A DNA stretch of 30,768 bases, taken from positions 1 to 30,768 of the forward strand of contig JBKPCD010000187.1 in the NCBI GenBank assembly GCA_046727175.1, written 5' to 3'. The DNA is from JBKPCD01 sp046727175. GTDB taxonomy: Bacteria; Acidobacteriota; Vicinamibacteria; Vicinamibacterales; 2-12-FULL-66-21. Numbering within the stretch: the first letter of the stretch is position 1; the number at the start of each line of letters is the position of its first letter. The notes below the pieces were generated by a model. It ran no database searches and was not told where the DNA came from. It was given only the letters and a program-made list of their open reading frames with translations. Below, piece by piece: positions 8,549 to 16,055 of the stretch. The position numbers were made by a program, and so were the translations under genes.

Positions 8549-8603
8549 CAGGGGTCAAACTATGGTCTGACCCTAGTTTGACCCCAGTCTGACCCCATCT
8601 TCC
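8536..8603. repeat. GGGGTCARAC array, right, with nested inverted repeats
   Basis: One direct unit (GGGGTCAAAC, 8551) is followed by three inverted units (GTCTGACCC at 8565, GTTTGACCCC at 8576, GTCTGACCCC at 8587). GGGGTCAAACTA (8551-8562) and TAGTTTGACCCC (8574-8585) form a perfect 12-bp hairpin stem with an 11-base loop. The whole is bracketed by GGAAGATGG (8536-8544) and CCATCTTCC (8595-8603). This is the geometry of a REP-like or MITE-like unit. Confidence 0.8.
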
Positions 8604-8754
8604 ATTTTCCATTCAGGATGCGTTTGTCAGCATCCTGCTAGACCCCGCCGGCGCCGGCTTTCGCCCGTGCCGCCGTCGGTACCGCTGAAACCGTCCTCGC
8701 CGAAATGCATCAGAAGAGCAGGGTGTTCTTGAACCCTCGAAGGAGCAACGAGTC

Positions 8755-9918
8755 ATGACTGTCGTGCATATGGAGCCGAGTTCAACCGCGCCGGCGAACG
8801 CTGGCACGGGAACCATGAAGGCGATCGCCGTCTTACCGGGACGCCCGGACAGCGTTCACCTCGCGCAGCTCGAGAAGCCGCGAGTCGGCGAGATCCCCAA
8901 TGGCCGCGGCGTGCTGGTGAAAGTCCTGCGCGTCGGCGTCGATGGGACCGACCGCGAGATCAATGCGGCCGAGTACGGCTCCGCGCCCAACGGCTATTCG
9001 TTTCTCGTGATCGGCCACGAAGGCTTCGGTCAGGTGGTCGAGGTCGGGCCGAACGTCACCGAAGTCGCGCCCGGCGATTACGTCGTGGCAACCGTTCGTC
9101 GACCCGGCTCGAGCATCTACGATCTGATCGGCACGAACGACATGACGACGGACGACACCTATTTCGAGCGCGGCATCAACCTCCGTCACGGCTACCTCAC
9201 GGAGTATTACGTTGACGATGCGGAGTACATCGTAAAGATCCCCAGGGGCCTGAAGGAGGTTGGCGTCCTCCTCGAGCCGACAACCGTAATTGAAAAAGGC
9301 ATCGCGCAGGCGTACGAAATCCAGCGACGCCTTCGCGTCTGGCGGCCGCGCCGCGCCGCCGTCCTCGGAGCCGGGACAATTGGTCTGCTGGCGACGATGG
9401 CGTTGCGATTGCGTGGTCTCGACGTGACGGTGTTCGCCCTCACGAAGAAACCCTACCTGAACGCGGAGCTCGTCGAGGACATTGGCGCGCGCTACGAATC
9501 CACCGCCGACGTCACGTTGCTCGAAGGCGCGAAGCAGCATGGTCCATTCGATGTGATCTTCGAAGCGACCGGCTACGCGCCGATCGTGTTCGACGGCATG
9601 CAAGCGCTCGGGAAAAACGGTGTGCTCGTCCTCTCGAGCGTCACGGGTGGAGACCACAAGGTCGAAGTGCCGGCCGACAAGATCAACCTCGACTTCGTGC
9701 TTGGCAACAAAGTGATGGTCGGCACGGTGAACGCGAATCGTGAGTACTTCGAGATGGGCGTCAAGGACCTGGCGCAGGCCGAAGCAGAGTATCCGGGGTG
9801 GCTGTCGCGGCTGCTGACGCATCCGGTCAACGGGCTCGAGAGCTACCGCGAGCTGCTTCACACGCTGACGACGGCAAAGGGTGCGATCAAGGTGTACTGC
9901 GAGGTTGCGCCGTTCTGA
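8755..9918 (+). CDS. Glucose 1-dehydrogenase-like zinc MDR oxidoreductase
   Basis: A 387-residue medium-chain dehydrogenase/reductase resembling archaeal-type glucose dehydrogenases, which oxidise glucose to gluconolactone with NAD(P). Seen: the catalytic-zinc segment GVDGTDREIN, with Asp63 where most MDR enzymes have Cys; H88-E89 in IGHEGFGQVVEVG; and the nucleotide motif VLGAGTIGLLATMALRLRG. Glucose dehydrogenase of Haloferax mediterranei is known to use Asp at this zinc position, which supports the sugar-dehydrogenase reading. Start ATG 8755 has AGGAG 10 bases upstream; M21 (MKAIAV) is the conserved family start and is an alternative, so the first 20 residues may be an extension. LtrA begins five bases after the stop, indicating an operon. 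Confidence 0.82.
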   Translation: MTVVHMEPSSTAPANAGTGTMKAIAVLPGRPDSVHLAQLEKPRVGEIPNGRGVLVKVLRVGVDGTDREINAAEYGSAPNGYSFLVIGHEGFGQVVEVGPNVTEVAPGDYVVATVRRPGSSIYDLIGTNDMTTDDTYFERGINLRHGYLTEYYVDDAEYIVKIPRGLKEVGVLLEPTTVIEKGIAQAYEIQRRLRVWRPRRAAVLGAGTIGLLATMALRLRGLDVTVFALTKKPYLNAELVEDIGARYESTADVTLLEGAKQHGPFDVIFEATGYAPIVFDGMQALGKNGVLVLSSVTGGDHKVEVPADKINLDFVLGNKVMVGTVNANREYFEMGVKDLAQAEAEYPGWLSRLLTHPVNGLESYRELLHTLTTAKGAIKVYCEVAPF

Positions 9919-9922
9919 TCCG

Positions 9923-11158
9923 ATGGCGATTCATCAACTCATTCGTCCGCTGCGCCTTCGGTCCGGAGAGAACGCCGAGCCAGGTCGCAAGGTGACCTGG
10001 CTCGAGCTCTTCTTCGACCTCGGGTTCGTGGCGGCAGTCGCGCAGGTCGGCACCCCGCTCGCAACGGAGTACAGCGTTCCCGGGCTGGTGCGCTACGCGT
10101 TCCTCTTCCTCCTGATCTGGTGGGCCTGGAGCGGGCATGCGACGTTTTCGACCCGGTTCGATACCGACGATCTGATCCAGCGGCTGCTGACGCTGCTGCA
10201 GATCTTCGTCGTCGCAGTGATGGCGGTGAACGCCAAGGAGGCGCTCGACAGCCAATCGTCCGCTGGTTTCGCTGCCGCGTATGCGGTGATGCGGTTTGTT
10301 CTCGTCGCCCAATACATCCGCGCGTCGCGGATTGCGGAATCCCGAGGGCTGACGCGCGCGTACGCCGTCGGGTTCGGCCTGGCGGCAGTCTGCTGGCTGT
10401 CGTCGGCCCTGGTTCCTGTCCCCGGGCGCTTCTGGTTGTGGGCGCTCGCGCTCGTCGTCGACATCGGGACGCCGCTCGTCACGTCGCAATCGGCGGCGCG
10501 CGTACCGCCTGATGCCGCGCACCTCCCCGAGCGCTTTGGTCTCTTTACGATCATCCTGATTGGCGAATCGATAGTGGCCGTGATGACAGGGATGGAGAGT
10601 CAGGAGGACTGGAGCGTGCCGGCGGCGCTCTCCGCCTTCCTCGGCATGGCCGTCGCGTTTCTGGTCTGGTGGTGGTACTTCGATGGTGCGAATGCAGCGG
10701 CCGAGCGCATGGTCGGCTCGAGAGCTCAGAACTGGAACTTCACCGTGTGGAGCTTCGCGCACCTGCCGCTCTACCTCGGTATCGCAGTTACTGGAGCAGG
10801 CGTGGAGCACATCATCCGCATTGCGGACGACGGCCGCCTCGAGCAGACAGAGGCGTGGATTCTCTGCTGTGCATTTACCTTGCTCATGACCGCGCTTGCG
10901 ACAATTGGTGCGACATCGCATGCCAGTCAAAAGAATCCACAGCGCGTACAGCGATTGCTGGCCCACTATGGCATCGGCGCAGCGCCTATTGGGATCGCAA
11001 TCATCGGACCGGGCCTCTCACCGGTGGCGGTCGTGGGGCTGCTCGCAGCACTAGGGCTCGCCCAGGTGCTCCTGTGTAATCCAGGATTTGGCGTGCAACC
11101 GTCCTCGGAGAACGAACGCGGGGGCTGGAGTGCCGAGAGCGCGGTTCGCGCCCGCTAG
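9923..11158 (+). CDS. LtrA family (low temperature requirement A) membrane protein
   Basis: A polytopic inner-membrane protein of 411 residues with the LtrA hallmark near its start (TWLELFFDLGFVAAVAQVG), followed by about ten hydrophobic segments and conserved loop sequences such as ERFGLFTIILIGESIVAV and FLVWWWYFDG. The family was named from a Listeria cold-growth mutant; its biochemical role is not established. I chose ATG 9923 because it lies five bases after the dehydrogenase stop and gives the usual short N-terminus. An in-frame extension back to 9881 overlaps the upstream gene and is unlikely. It is co-directional and tightly spaced with the dehydrogenase. Confidence 0.87.
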   Translation: MAIHQLIRPLRLRSGENAEPGRKVTWLELFFDLGFVAAVAQVGTPLATEYSVPGLVRYAFLFLLIWWAWSGHATFSTRFDTDDLIQRLLTLLQIFVVAVMAVNAKEALDSQSSAGFAAAYAVMRFVLVAQYIRASRIAESRGLTRAYAVGFGLAAVCWLSSALVPVPGRFWLWALALVVDIGTPLVTSQSAARVPPDAAHLPERFGLFTIILIGESIVAVMTGMESQEDWSVPAALSAFLGMAVAFLVWWWYFDGANAAAERMVGSRAQNWNFTVWSFAHLPLYLGIAVTGAGVEHIIRIADDGRLEQTEAWILCCAFTLLMTALATIGATSHASQKNPQRVQRLLAHYGIGAAPIGIAIIGPGLSPVAVVGLLAALGLAQVLLCNPGFGVQPSSENERGGWSAESAVRAR

Positions 11159-11188
11159 CAAACCGCGCATGGTTCAAGACGTGCTGCG

Positions 11189-11206
11189 TCGCGAGTAGTA
11201 TCGCGA
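11189..11206. terminator. Possible hairpin between convergent genes
   Basis: TCGCGA (11189-11194) and TCGCGA (11201-11206) form a short 6-bp stem with a GTAGTA loop in the 66-base gap between the convergent LtrA and nitroreductase-like genes. TGTTTGATT follows on the plus strand. The stem is short and each arm is itself a palindrome, so the terminator call is weak. Confidence 0.25.
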
Positions 11207-11224
11207 TGTTTGATTCAGTCACCC

Positions 11225-11536
11225 TCATTCCGTCGGGATGATTTCGACCACCAGCCCATCACTCCATCCGTATTTCGTGTCCGACAAGGTTTTGACGGCA
11301 CTTACCAGGTCCGGCTCACGCTCCTCCGAGACAGGGCGGGCAACCGCTACGAACGAACGGTCACCGACGCGCACCTGGACGTGCGAGTCAGCCAGAATGT
11401 TGAGCACCCATTGCGCGCGCTCACGATGCTCTGCGATGATGTAGAACCGTCCCTGGCGCTTGGTGAACCAGATCTCGATCTGCCGCGGCAGTCCGGTTCG
11501 CCGGCCGATGGTCGTGAGATACAGGTATTCCGCCAT
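11225..11536 (-). CDS. Small F420/FMN-type nitroreductase-family protein (split-barrel fold)
   Basis: A 103-residue protein beginning AEYLYLTTIGRRTGLPRQIEIWF, which matches the opening strands of the deazaflavin (F420)-dependent nitroreductase/quinone reductase family (split beta-barrel). The rest (RFYIIAEHRERAQWVLNILAD, VQVRVGDRSFVAVARPV) follows the family order. It is shorter than typical mycobacterial Ddn-like enzymes and consists of the core barrel alone. ATG 11536 is the only plausible in-frame start after the upstream stop, and no strong ribosome binding site is seen. Whether the host makes F420 cannot be judged here; FMN or haem binding are alternatives. Confidence 0.72.
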   Translation of the reverse strand: MAEYLYLTTIGRRTGLPRQIEIWFTKRQGRFYIIAEHRERAQWVLNILADSHVQVRVGDRSFVAVARPVSEEREPDLVSAVKTLSDTKYGWSDGLVVEIIPTE

Positions 11537-11723
11537 AGCACACGGATCATCGTAACGCTCGTCGCGTTCTCATTCTCGCCGATCGGGCGCTGCCCACAGC
11601 CGGACGATTGATCACAGGCCGCCGAATCGGGGTATCCTCGATACCATCGAGAAACGGCCTGGGAGTCGTCGGCCCGTCTTCGATATCGGCGTTTGCATCC
11701 GCATTGACACAAGGAGCTGAACC

Positions 11724-12296
11724 GTGCGTCTTCTCACTGTTTTGATAATGATCAACATGCTGTCGTCGCCGATGTCGCTGGCCCAGGACAAGAACAGGAA
11801 CAAGCCGCCGGAAACGTTCAGCGCCAACGCTCACGTGAAAGACGACGCCTCAGCTGCCGCGACCACACTTCGCATCCACATCGAGCGGTATGCGAGCGAC
11901 GAAGAGCGCGACAAAGCGTTGCAAGCGCTGAAGACAGGCGGATCGAGCGCGCTGTCCGCGTCGCTGCGCAACGCGCCCTCGTACGGCTACATCGAGGCCG
12001 GCAAACAGAAGTGGACGATTCGCTTCGCACGCCAGCAGTCGACGCCCAAAGGGCGCACCATCGTCGCCGTCACCGATCAGCCGATGGCCTTCATCGGCGG
12101 GGCCAAAGTGAATGCCAAGCCGCGCGAGGGCTATGACCTGGCCCTGGTGCAGTTCGATGTCGACGACGTTGGATTGGGGAGCGGGACGATGGCTGCGGCG
12201 GCGCGCGTGAAGGCCGGCGGGCCTGCCGGCGTTGAGGTCGACGATTACGCGAGCGAACCAATCAAGCTCGTGACCGTCAGGAAGCTGTTGCAATAG
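11724..12296 (+). CDS. Secreted protein of unknown function
   Basis: This is a 190-residue protein with a signal peptide (RLLTVLIMINMLSSPMSLAQ, cleavage likely before DKNRNK). The mature part has an ERYASDEERDKALQALKTGG segment, a GYIEAGKQKWTIRFARQQ strand region and a C-terminal YDLALVQFDVDDVGLGSGTM stretch, then ASEPIKLVTVRKL. This pattern recurs in uncharacterised acidobacterial exported proteins; I do not recognise a named domain. Start GTG 11724 has AGGAG at 11711-11715. It converges with the patatin gene, with only 14 bases between the stops. Confidence 0.7.
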   Translation: MRLLTVLIMINMLSSPMSLAQDKNRNKPPETFSANAHVKDDASAAATTLRIHIERYASDEERDKALQALKTGGSSALSASLRNAPSYGYIEAGKQKWTIRFARQQSTPKGRTIVAVTDQPMAFIGGAKVNAKPREGYDLALVQFDVDDVGLGSGTMAAAARVKAGGPAGVEVDDYASEPIKLVTVRKLLQ

Positions 12297-12310
12297 GCGC
12301 GATTTCCCAT

Positions 12311-13195
12311 TCAAACATCGGGGCGACCTTCCAGCCAGGCTCGAATCCTGTTCAGGATCGCCTCTGTGACGGCTTCCTCGCCCTCCCGAACCGCCGGCGA
12401 GAGGCCCTTATGTGGTGACCACAGCGTGCCCGTGCTGATCATTCGTGGGCGAATCCATGCAGTGGTCGCATCCATTGACGGAATCCGTCCCACCCAACGG
12501 CAATCCGAGACGACGACGTGCGTCGCGCCGATTGCCGGGCTCCGTGCGAATGCCAGCGGCACAGAATCGCTGACGCCGCCGTCGGTCAGCTCCAGCATTT
12601 CGTTCCCGCAGCGTATTGAAACGGCTGGGAAGAGTCGTGGTATCGACGCACTTGCCCGCACGGCGTCGTCGAGGTTGAGACCGCCAACAGATCCGGTATA
12701 CGCATAATGCGGCCGCCGCTTCCGGAGGTCGTGGCAGACAATCCCCAAACACTGAATGCCGTGATGGAGTCGATCGAAGCTCGCCGTTTCGAGCTGCCGG
12801 AGGCGAGAGGGAATCACGCCGCACCATCGTTCGAGACGGCCCTCGAAGCGATGGCCAAGGTGCACGTTCAGGCTGTGGGTGAGGAGATGCCGGCCGCGAA
12901 ATGCTGCAGCGTCGCCGATCATCTCGTCGAGCTCCAGCCCGACCGCAGCGTAATATGCGGCAACCACAGCGCCGGCACTGACGCCAACAATCGCGTCAAT
13001 CGGAATGCCGTGTGGAATGAGCTGCCGCACTACGCCCACGTGAGCGGCGCCACGGAGCCCGCCGGCGCTCAGAACAAGACCGATGCGAACCGCTCGTGCC
13101 GGAGCAGCGATCGACTCTGCTGCGCCTCTCAGCGAAGGCTGCGGGATGTGTTCTTGACTGGCTTCGAACGTTGTTGCAGAGTCGAGCGGATTCAT
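12311..13195 (-). CDS. Patatin-like phospholipase
   Basis: A patatin-type lipid acyl hydrolase using a Ser-Asp dyad. With the start at ATG 13195 the protein has 294 residues. The oxyanion region is SAGGLRGAAHVGV (about 43-55), the nucleophile elbow is VGVSAGA with Ser73, and the catalytic Asp is Asp205 in TDGGVSD. All key residues are present, so it is likely active. The first 35 residues look disordered rather than like a signal peptide. Longer starts (TTG near 13213, ATG 13249) are in frame but would overlap the divergent histidine-kinase gene. No strong ribosome binding site distinguishes them. The divergent arrangement leaves at most a few bases between the two genes, so their promoters must overlap coding sequence. 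Confidence 0.85.
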   Translation of the reverse strand: MNPLDSATTFEASQEHIPQPSLRGAAESIAAPARAVRIGLVLSAGGLRGAAHVGVVRQLIPHGIPIDAIVGVSAGAVVAAYYAAVGLELDEMIGDAAAFRGRHLLTHSLNVHLGHRFEGRLERWCGVIPSRLRQLETASFDRLHHGIQCLGIVCHDLRKRRPHYAYTGSVGGLNLDDAVRASASIPRLFPAVSIRCGNEMLELTDGGVSDSVPLAFARSPAIGATHVVVSDCRWVGRIPSMDATTAWIRPRMISTGTLWSPHKGLSPAVREGEEAVTEAILNRIRAWLEGRPDV

Positions 13196-13208
13196 CAGGT
13201 GTAGCAGC

Positions 13209-15239
13209 TTGAGTGGCGCGCCCTTGGCCGTTCTTCTTCGAGCACGCACTCCGATACGGATTGCGTTCGCAGCAGGCGCAGCCTACTACATCGGTTCATT
13301 GGTCGGGCTGAAGCTGAGACTTCCGCCGGCGACTCCCTCCGTACTCTGGCCGCCAAATGCGATTGTGACAGCACTCCTTCTCTTCGTGCCTCCGGCGCGC
13401 TGGTGGAGCGTGCTGTTGGGCGCAGCCGGCGCACACTTCGCCGTCGAACTTCGAGTGTGGTCTCCAGCGTTCGTCACGGCCGTCTTTCTCACCAATTGCA
13501 GCGAAGCGCTGTTCGCGGCTGGCATCATCCGGGTTTTGAGCGACGCGCCCTCGAAGTTCGACACTCTTCGTCGCGTTGCGGTGTTCCTCGTGATCGGCGG
13601 CCTGTTGGCGCCACTGGTCTCGACGTTCCTCGATGCCGGCGTTGTGAGCCTGATCAACGGCGAAGACTATTGGATGGTCTGGAAGATGCGCTTCCCGTCG
13701 AACGTGCTGGCGCAGCTCGCCATCGTCCCGGCCATTGCTGGAGTTCTCAACAGCGGCCATCGACTTCTGGAATGGCCCCGACGCCGCTGGCTCGAAGCAA
13801 CCGCGATTGGGGGAGGATTGATCCTGGTTTCGCTGGCGGTGTCGGTTGACGCGGGCCGAATTGGGCTCGCGAACGCGCCGCTCGCGCCCTTCCTTCCACT
13901 CCTGCTATGGGCGGCGGTCCGCTTCGGTTCGGCTGGAGTCGGACTGGCGGTGCTCGGCACAGTGCTCGTCGCGGTGGTAAGCGCTTTGTACGGTGACGGG
14001 CTATTCCCGACGATCTCAGCCGACGAACGGATCAGGACACTGCAAGTGTTTCTCATCTCCGCGACCGTGCCGCTCATGTGCGTGGGCGCGCTCGTCGAAG
14101 AACGTCAGAACGCGGCGAACGCGCTTCGGTCGAGCGACCTGCTGAAGTCAAGCATCCTGACGTCAATCTCGAGCCTCGTTGCCGTCATCGGCCGAGACGG
14201 CCGGATTGTGGCCGTGAACGAGAGCTGGCGGAACGCCCGACAGAACGGCGAGATGTCGGAGTTCTCGGATGAACCTGGTGCCTCCTATATCGGCGTGTGG
14301 GCCGCTGCCGCCGATCGAGGATCGTCCACCGCTCGTTGCGCCTACGACGGCATCAACAGCGTCCTCGACGGTTCAGCACCAGCATTCGCTTTTGAATACT
14401 GCTCGGACACGCGGACGGACCATTGGTGGCTGATGTCCGTGGTTCCGCTGAAGAGCGTCGAGGGGGGAGCTGTCATCACGCACACCGATATCACCGCGCG
14501 GAAGCGCGCCGAAGTCGAGGCGCAGCGGAGCCGCGACGAGCTGGCACACGCCACGCGAGTCTGGACGATGGGCGAGTTGACCGCAGCGTTGTCACATCAG
14601 CTGAATCAGCCGCTCACGGGCATCATCGGAAATGCGCTCGCCGGACGCCGGTTTCTCGACGCCACTCCGCCGGATGTCATCGAGGTGGAACACATACTGA
14701 CCGATATCGTCGCTGACGCTCAACGAGCCTCGGATGTCACTCGCGCGATTCGCGACATGCTTTCCAAGGACGTCTCGGAAGAGGAGCTGCTGGATATCAA
14801 CGATGTCGTACGTGATACGACCGTGCTCGTCACGAGCCAGGCCGTCATCCGGAACGTGTCGTTCGACCTCCAGCTCGCACCGTCGCTGCCTCTCGTTCGT
14901 GGGAAGCGTGTGCAACTTCGTCAGGTGGTGTTGAACCTCGCGATGAACGCAATCGAGGCGATCGCAGATCACGATGCCGATGTGGCGAAAGCCGTAGTCG
15001 TTCGTACAGAGGCCAGAGACAAGGGCGCTGTCGAGGTCTCGGTAATCGACACCGGCTGCGGTCTGCCCGACGGAGCCGAAGAGCAGGTCTTCGAACCCTT
15101 GTTCACAACGAAAGAGTCCGGAATGGGCATGGGACTGCCGATTGCGCGGGCGATCGTTCACGCGCACGGCGGCACGATGTCAGCGGGCAACCGGCCGGCG
15201 GGGGGCACCGTGTTTCGCTTCACCCTGCCCCTCTCATAG
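13209..15239 (+). CDS. MASE1-domain sensor histidine kinase (FixL-like)
   Basis: A membrane sensor kinase of 676 residues. The N-terminal half (about 15-300) has eight or more membrane segments of MASE1 type, with the typical SVLWPPNAIVTALLL stretch. A PAS-like domain (about 315-430, SSLVAVIGRDGRIVAVNESW) follows, ending in ITHTDITARKRAE. The HisKA H-box is ALSHQLNQPLTGI with phospho-acceptor His463. The ATPase domain has the N-box NLAMNAIEAI, G1 box DTGCGLPDG and G2 box GMGMGLPIARAIVHAHGG. The HisKA/ATPase type is that of FixL-like kinases which pair with FixJ-like regulators, and such a regulator follows 106 bases downstream. The signal is unknown. Start TTG 13209 is uncertain; no good ribosome binding site is visible. 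Confidence 0.87.
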   Translation: MSGAPLAVLLRARTPIRIAFAAGAAYYIGSLVGLKLRLPPATPSVLWPPNAIVTALLLFVPPARWWSVLLGAAGAHFAVELRVWSPAFVTAVFLTNCSEALFAAGIIRVLSDAPSKFDTLRRVAVFLVIGGLLAPLVSTFLDAGVVSLINGEDYWMVWKMRFPSNVLAQLAIVPAIAGVLNSGHRLLEWPRRRWLEATAIGGGLILVSLAVSVDAGRIGLANAPLAPFLPLLLWAAVRFGSAGVGLAVLGTVLVAVVSALYGDGLFPTISADERIRTLQVFLISATVPLMCVGALVEERQNAANALRSSDLLKSSILTSISSLVAVIGRDGRIVAVNESWRNARQNGEMSEFSDEPGASYIGVWAAAADRGSSTARCAYDGINSVLDGSAPAFAFEYCSDTRTDHWWLMSVVPLKSVEGGAVITHTDITARKRAEVEAQRSRDELAHATRVWTMGELTAALSHQLNQPLTGIIGNALAGRRFLDATPPDVIEVEHILTDIVADAQRASDVTRAIRDMLSKDVSEEELLDINDVVRDTTVLVTSQAVIRNVSFDLQLAPSLPLVRGKRVQLRQVVLNLAMNAIEAIADHDADVAKAVVVRTEARDKGAVEVSVIDTGCGLPDGAEEQVFEPLFTTKESGMGMGLPIARAIVHAHGGTMSAGNRPAGGTVFRFTLPLS

Positions 15240-15345
15240 AATTCCGTGGTTGGGCTTAAAGACGCGGCAGAGCTCCTCGAGCAGGCAGATGCACGTCTGC
15301 GGACGCGACCGCGGTCGCTGACGAAGTGAGGAACGGCTTCCGTCG

Positions 15346-15978
15346 ATGGATGTTCTCATGAGAGTTCCAACTGTTTTCGTCGTCGACGACGATGTGTCGG
15401 TAAGAAAGGCACTGGCGAGGCTGCTCACCTCCGTGGGTTTCGGCGTCGAGACCTTTCCTGGTGCGGCAGAACTGCTGGCCCGGTCTCCAAGCCAGGAGCA
15501 CGGGTGCGTCCTGCTGGATATCAAAATGCCGGGAACAACGGGCGTCGAGCTTCAACGGATGCTCAAGACGGCCCGAATCGAAATGCCGGTCATCTTTCTG
15601 TCGGCCCACGCAGATGTTCCGCTCACCGTCCGCGCCATGAAAGAGGGGGCGCTGGACGTGATAACGAAGCCTTTTCAGGAAGACTGCCTACTCGACGCCG
15701 TGCGCCGGGCGATCACATTGGACGCCGCGCGCAATCGCGCACGCGACGAATACCAGCAACTCCGTCACCGCTTTGACATGTTGACGCCGCGAGAGCAGAC
15801 CGTGATGGCGCTCGTGGTCACTGGCAAGCTGAACAAGGAGGTGGCGCTACTCATCGGAACGTCAGTGAAGACGGTCAAAGTGCACCGCGCCCAGGTCATG
15901 ACGAAGATGCAGGCATCTTCTCTGCCTGAGCTCGTTCGCATGGCCGATCGCCTGGGTCCGCTCAAGACATTCCGCTGA
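15346..15978 (+). CDS. FixJ/NarL-type response regulator
   Basis: A 210-residue response regulator. The receiver domain (about 8-125) has the acidic pocket VVDDD, phospho-acceptor Asp58 in LLDIKMPG, the Ser/Thr switch in FLSAH and Lys in ITKPFQ. The LuxR-type helix-turn-helix (about 145-205) reads LTPREQTVMALVVTGKLNKEVALLIG followed by VKTVKVHRAQVM. It is the expected partner of the kinase encoded just upstream and would act as a DNA-binding activator. NarL-type proteins recognise short TAC-containing heptamers, which bears on the repeat arrays at 19752 and 22513. ATG 15346 has TGAGGAA about 12 bases upstream; ATG 15358 is an alternative. Confidence 0.9.
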   Translation: MDVLMRVPTVFVVDDDVSVRKALARLLTSVGFGVETFPGAAELLARSPSQEHGCVLLDIKMPGTTGVELQRMLKTARIEMPVIFLSAHADVPLTVRAMKEGALDVITKPFQEDCLLDAVRRAITLDAARNRARDEYQQLRHRFDMLTPREQTVMALVVTGKLNKEVALLIGTSVKTVKVHRAQVMTKMQASSLPELVRMADRLGPLKTFR

Positions 15979-16055
15979 GCCCGCGACAGGTGCCAAAGGT
16001 CCAATAGCGTCTGCCCGTACGCCTTCGATACGCTTCTACAATCTCCTGTTCTGAA

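Larger units (their letters stand above)
8348..8754. other. Intergenic region with repeat arrays around a gene remnant
   Basis: This 407-base gap between the glucosidase and the glucose dehydrogenase has no intact gene. It contains a direct array of GGGGTCARAC units, a decayed copy of the glucosidase 3' end, a mostly inverted array of the same units, and then about 100 bases of plain sequence leading to the AGGAG ribosome binding site at 8741-8745. Confidence 0.7.

Noticed and set aside
8363..8603. CRISPR-like array
   Set aside because: Units are 10-11 bases, contiguous and partly inverted, with no spacers and no cas genes nearby.
11608..11645. Promoter and hairpin GGTATC-CTC-GATACC before the secreted protein gene at 11724
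   Set aside because: The possible TTGATC and TATCCT boxes are 19 bases apart and the stem is six bases; too weak to list as a feature.
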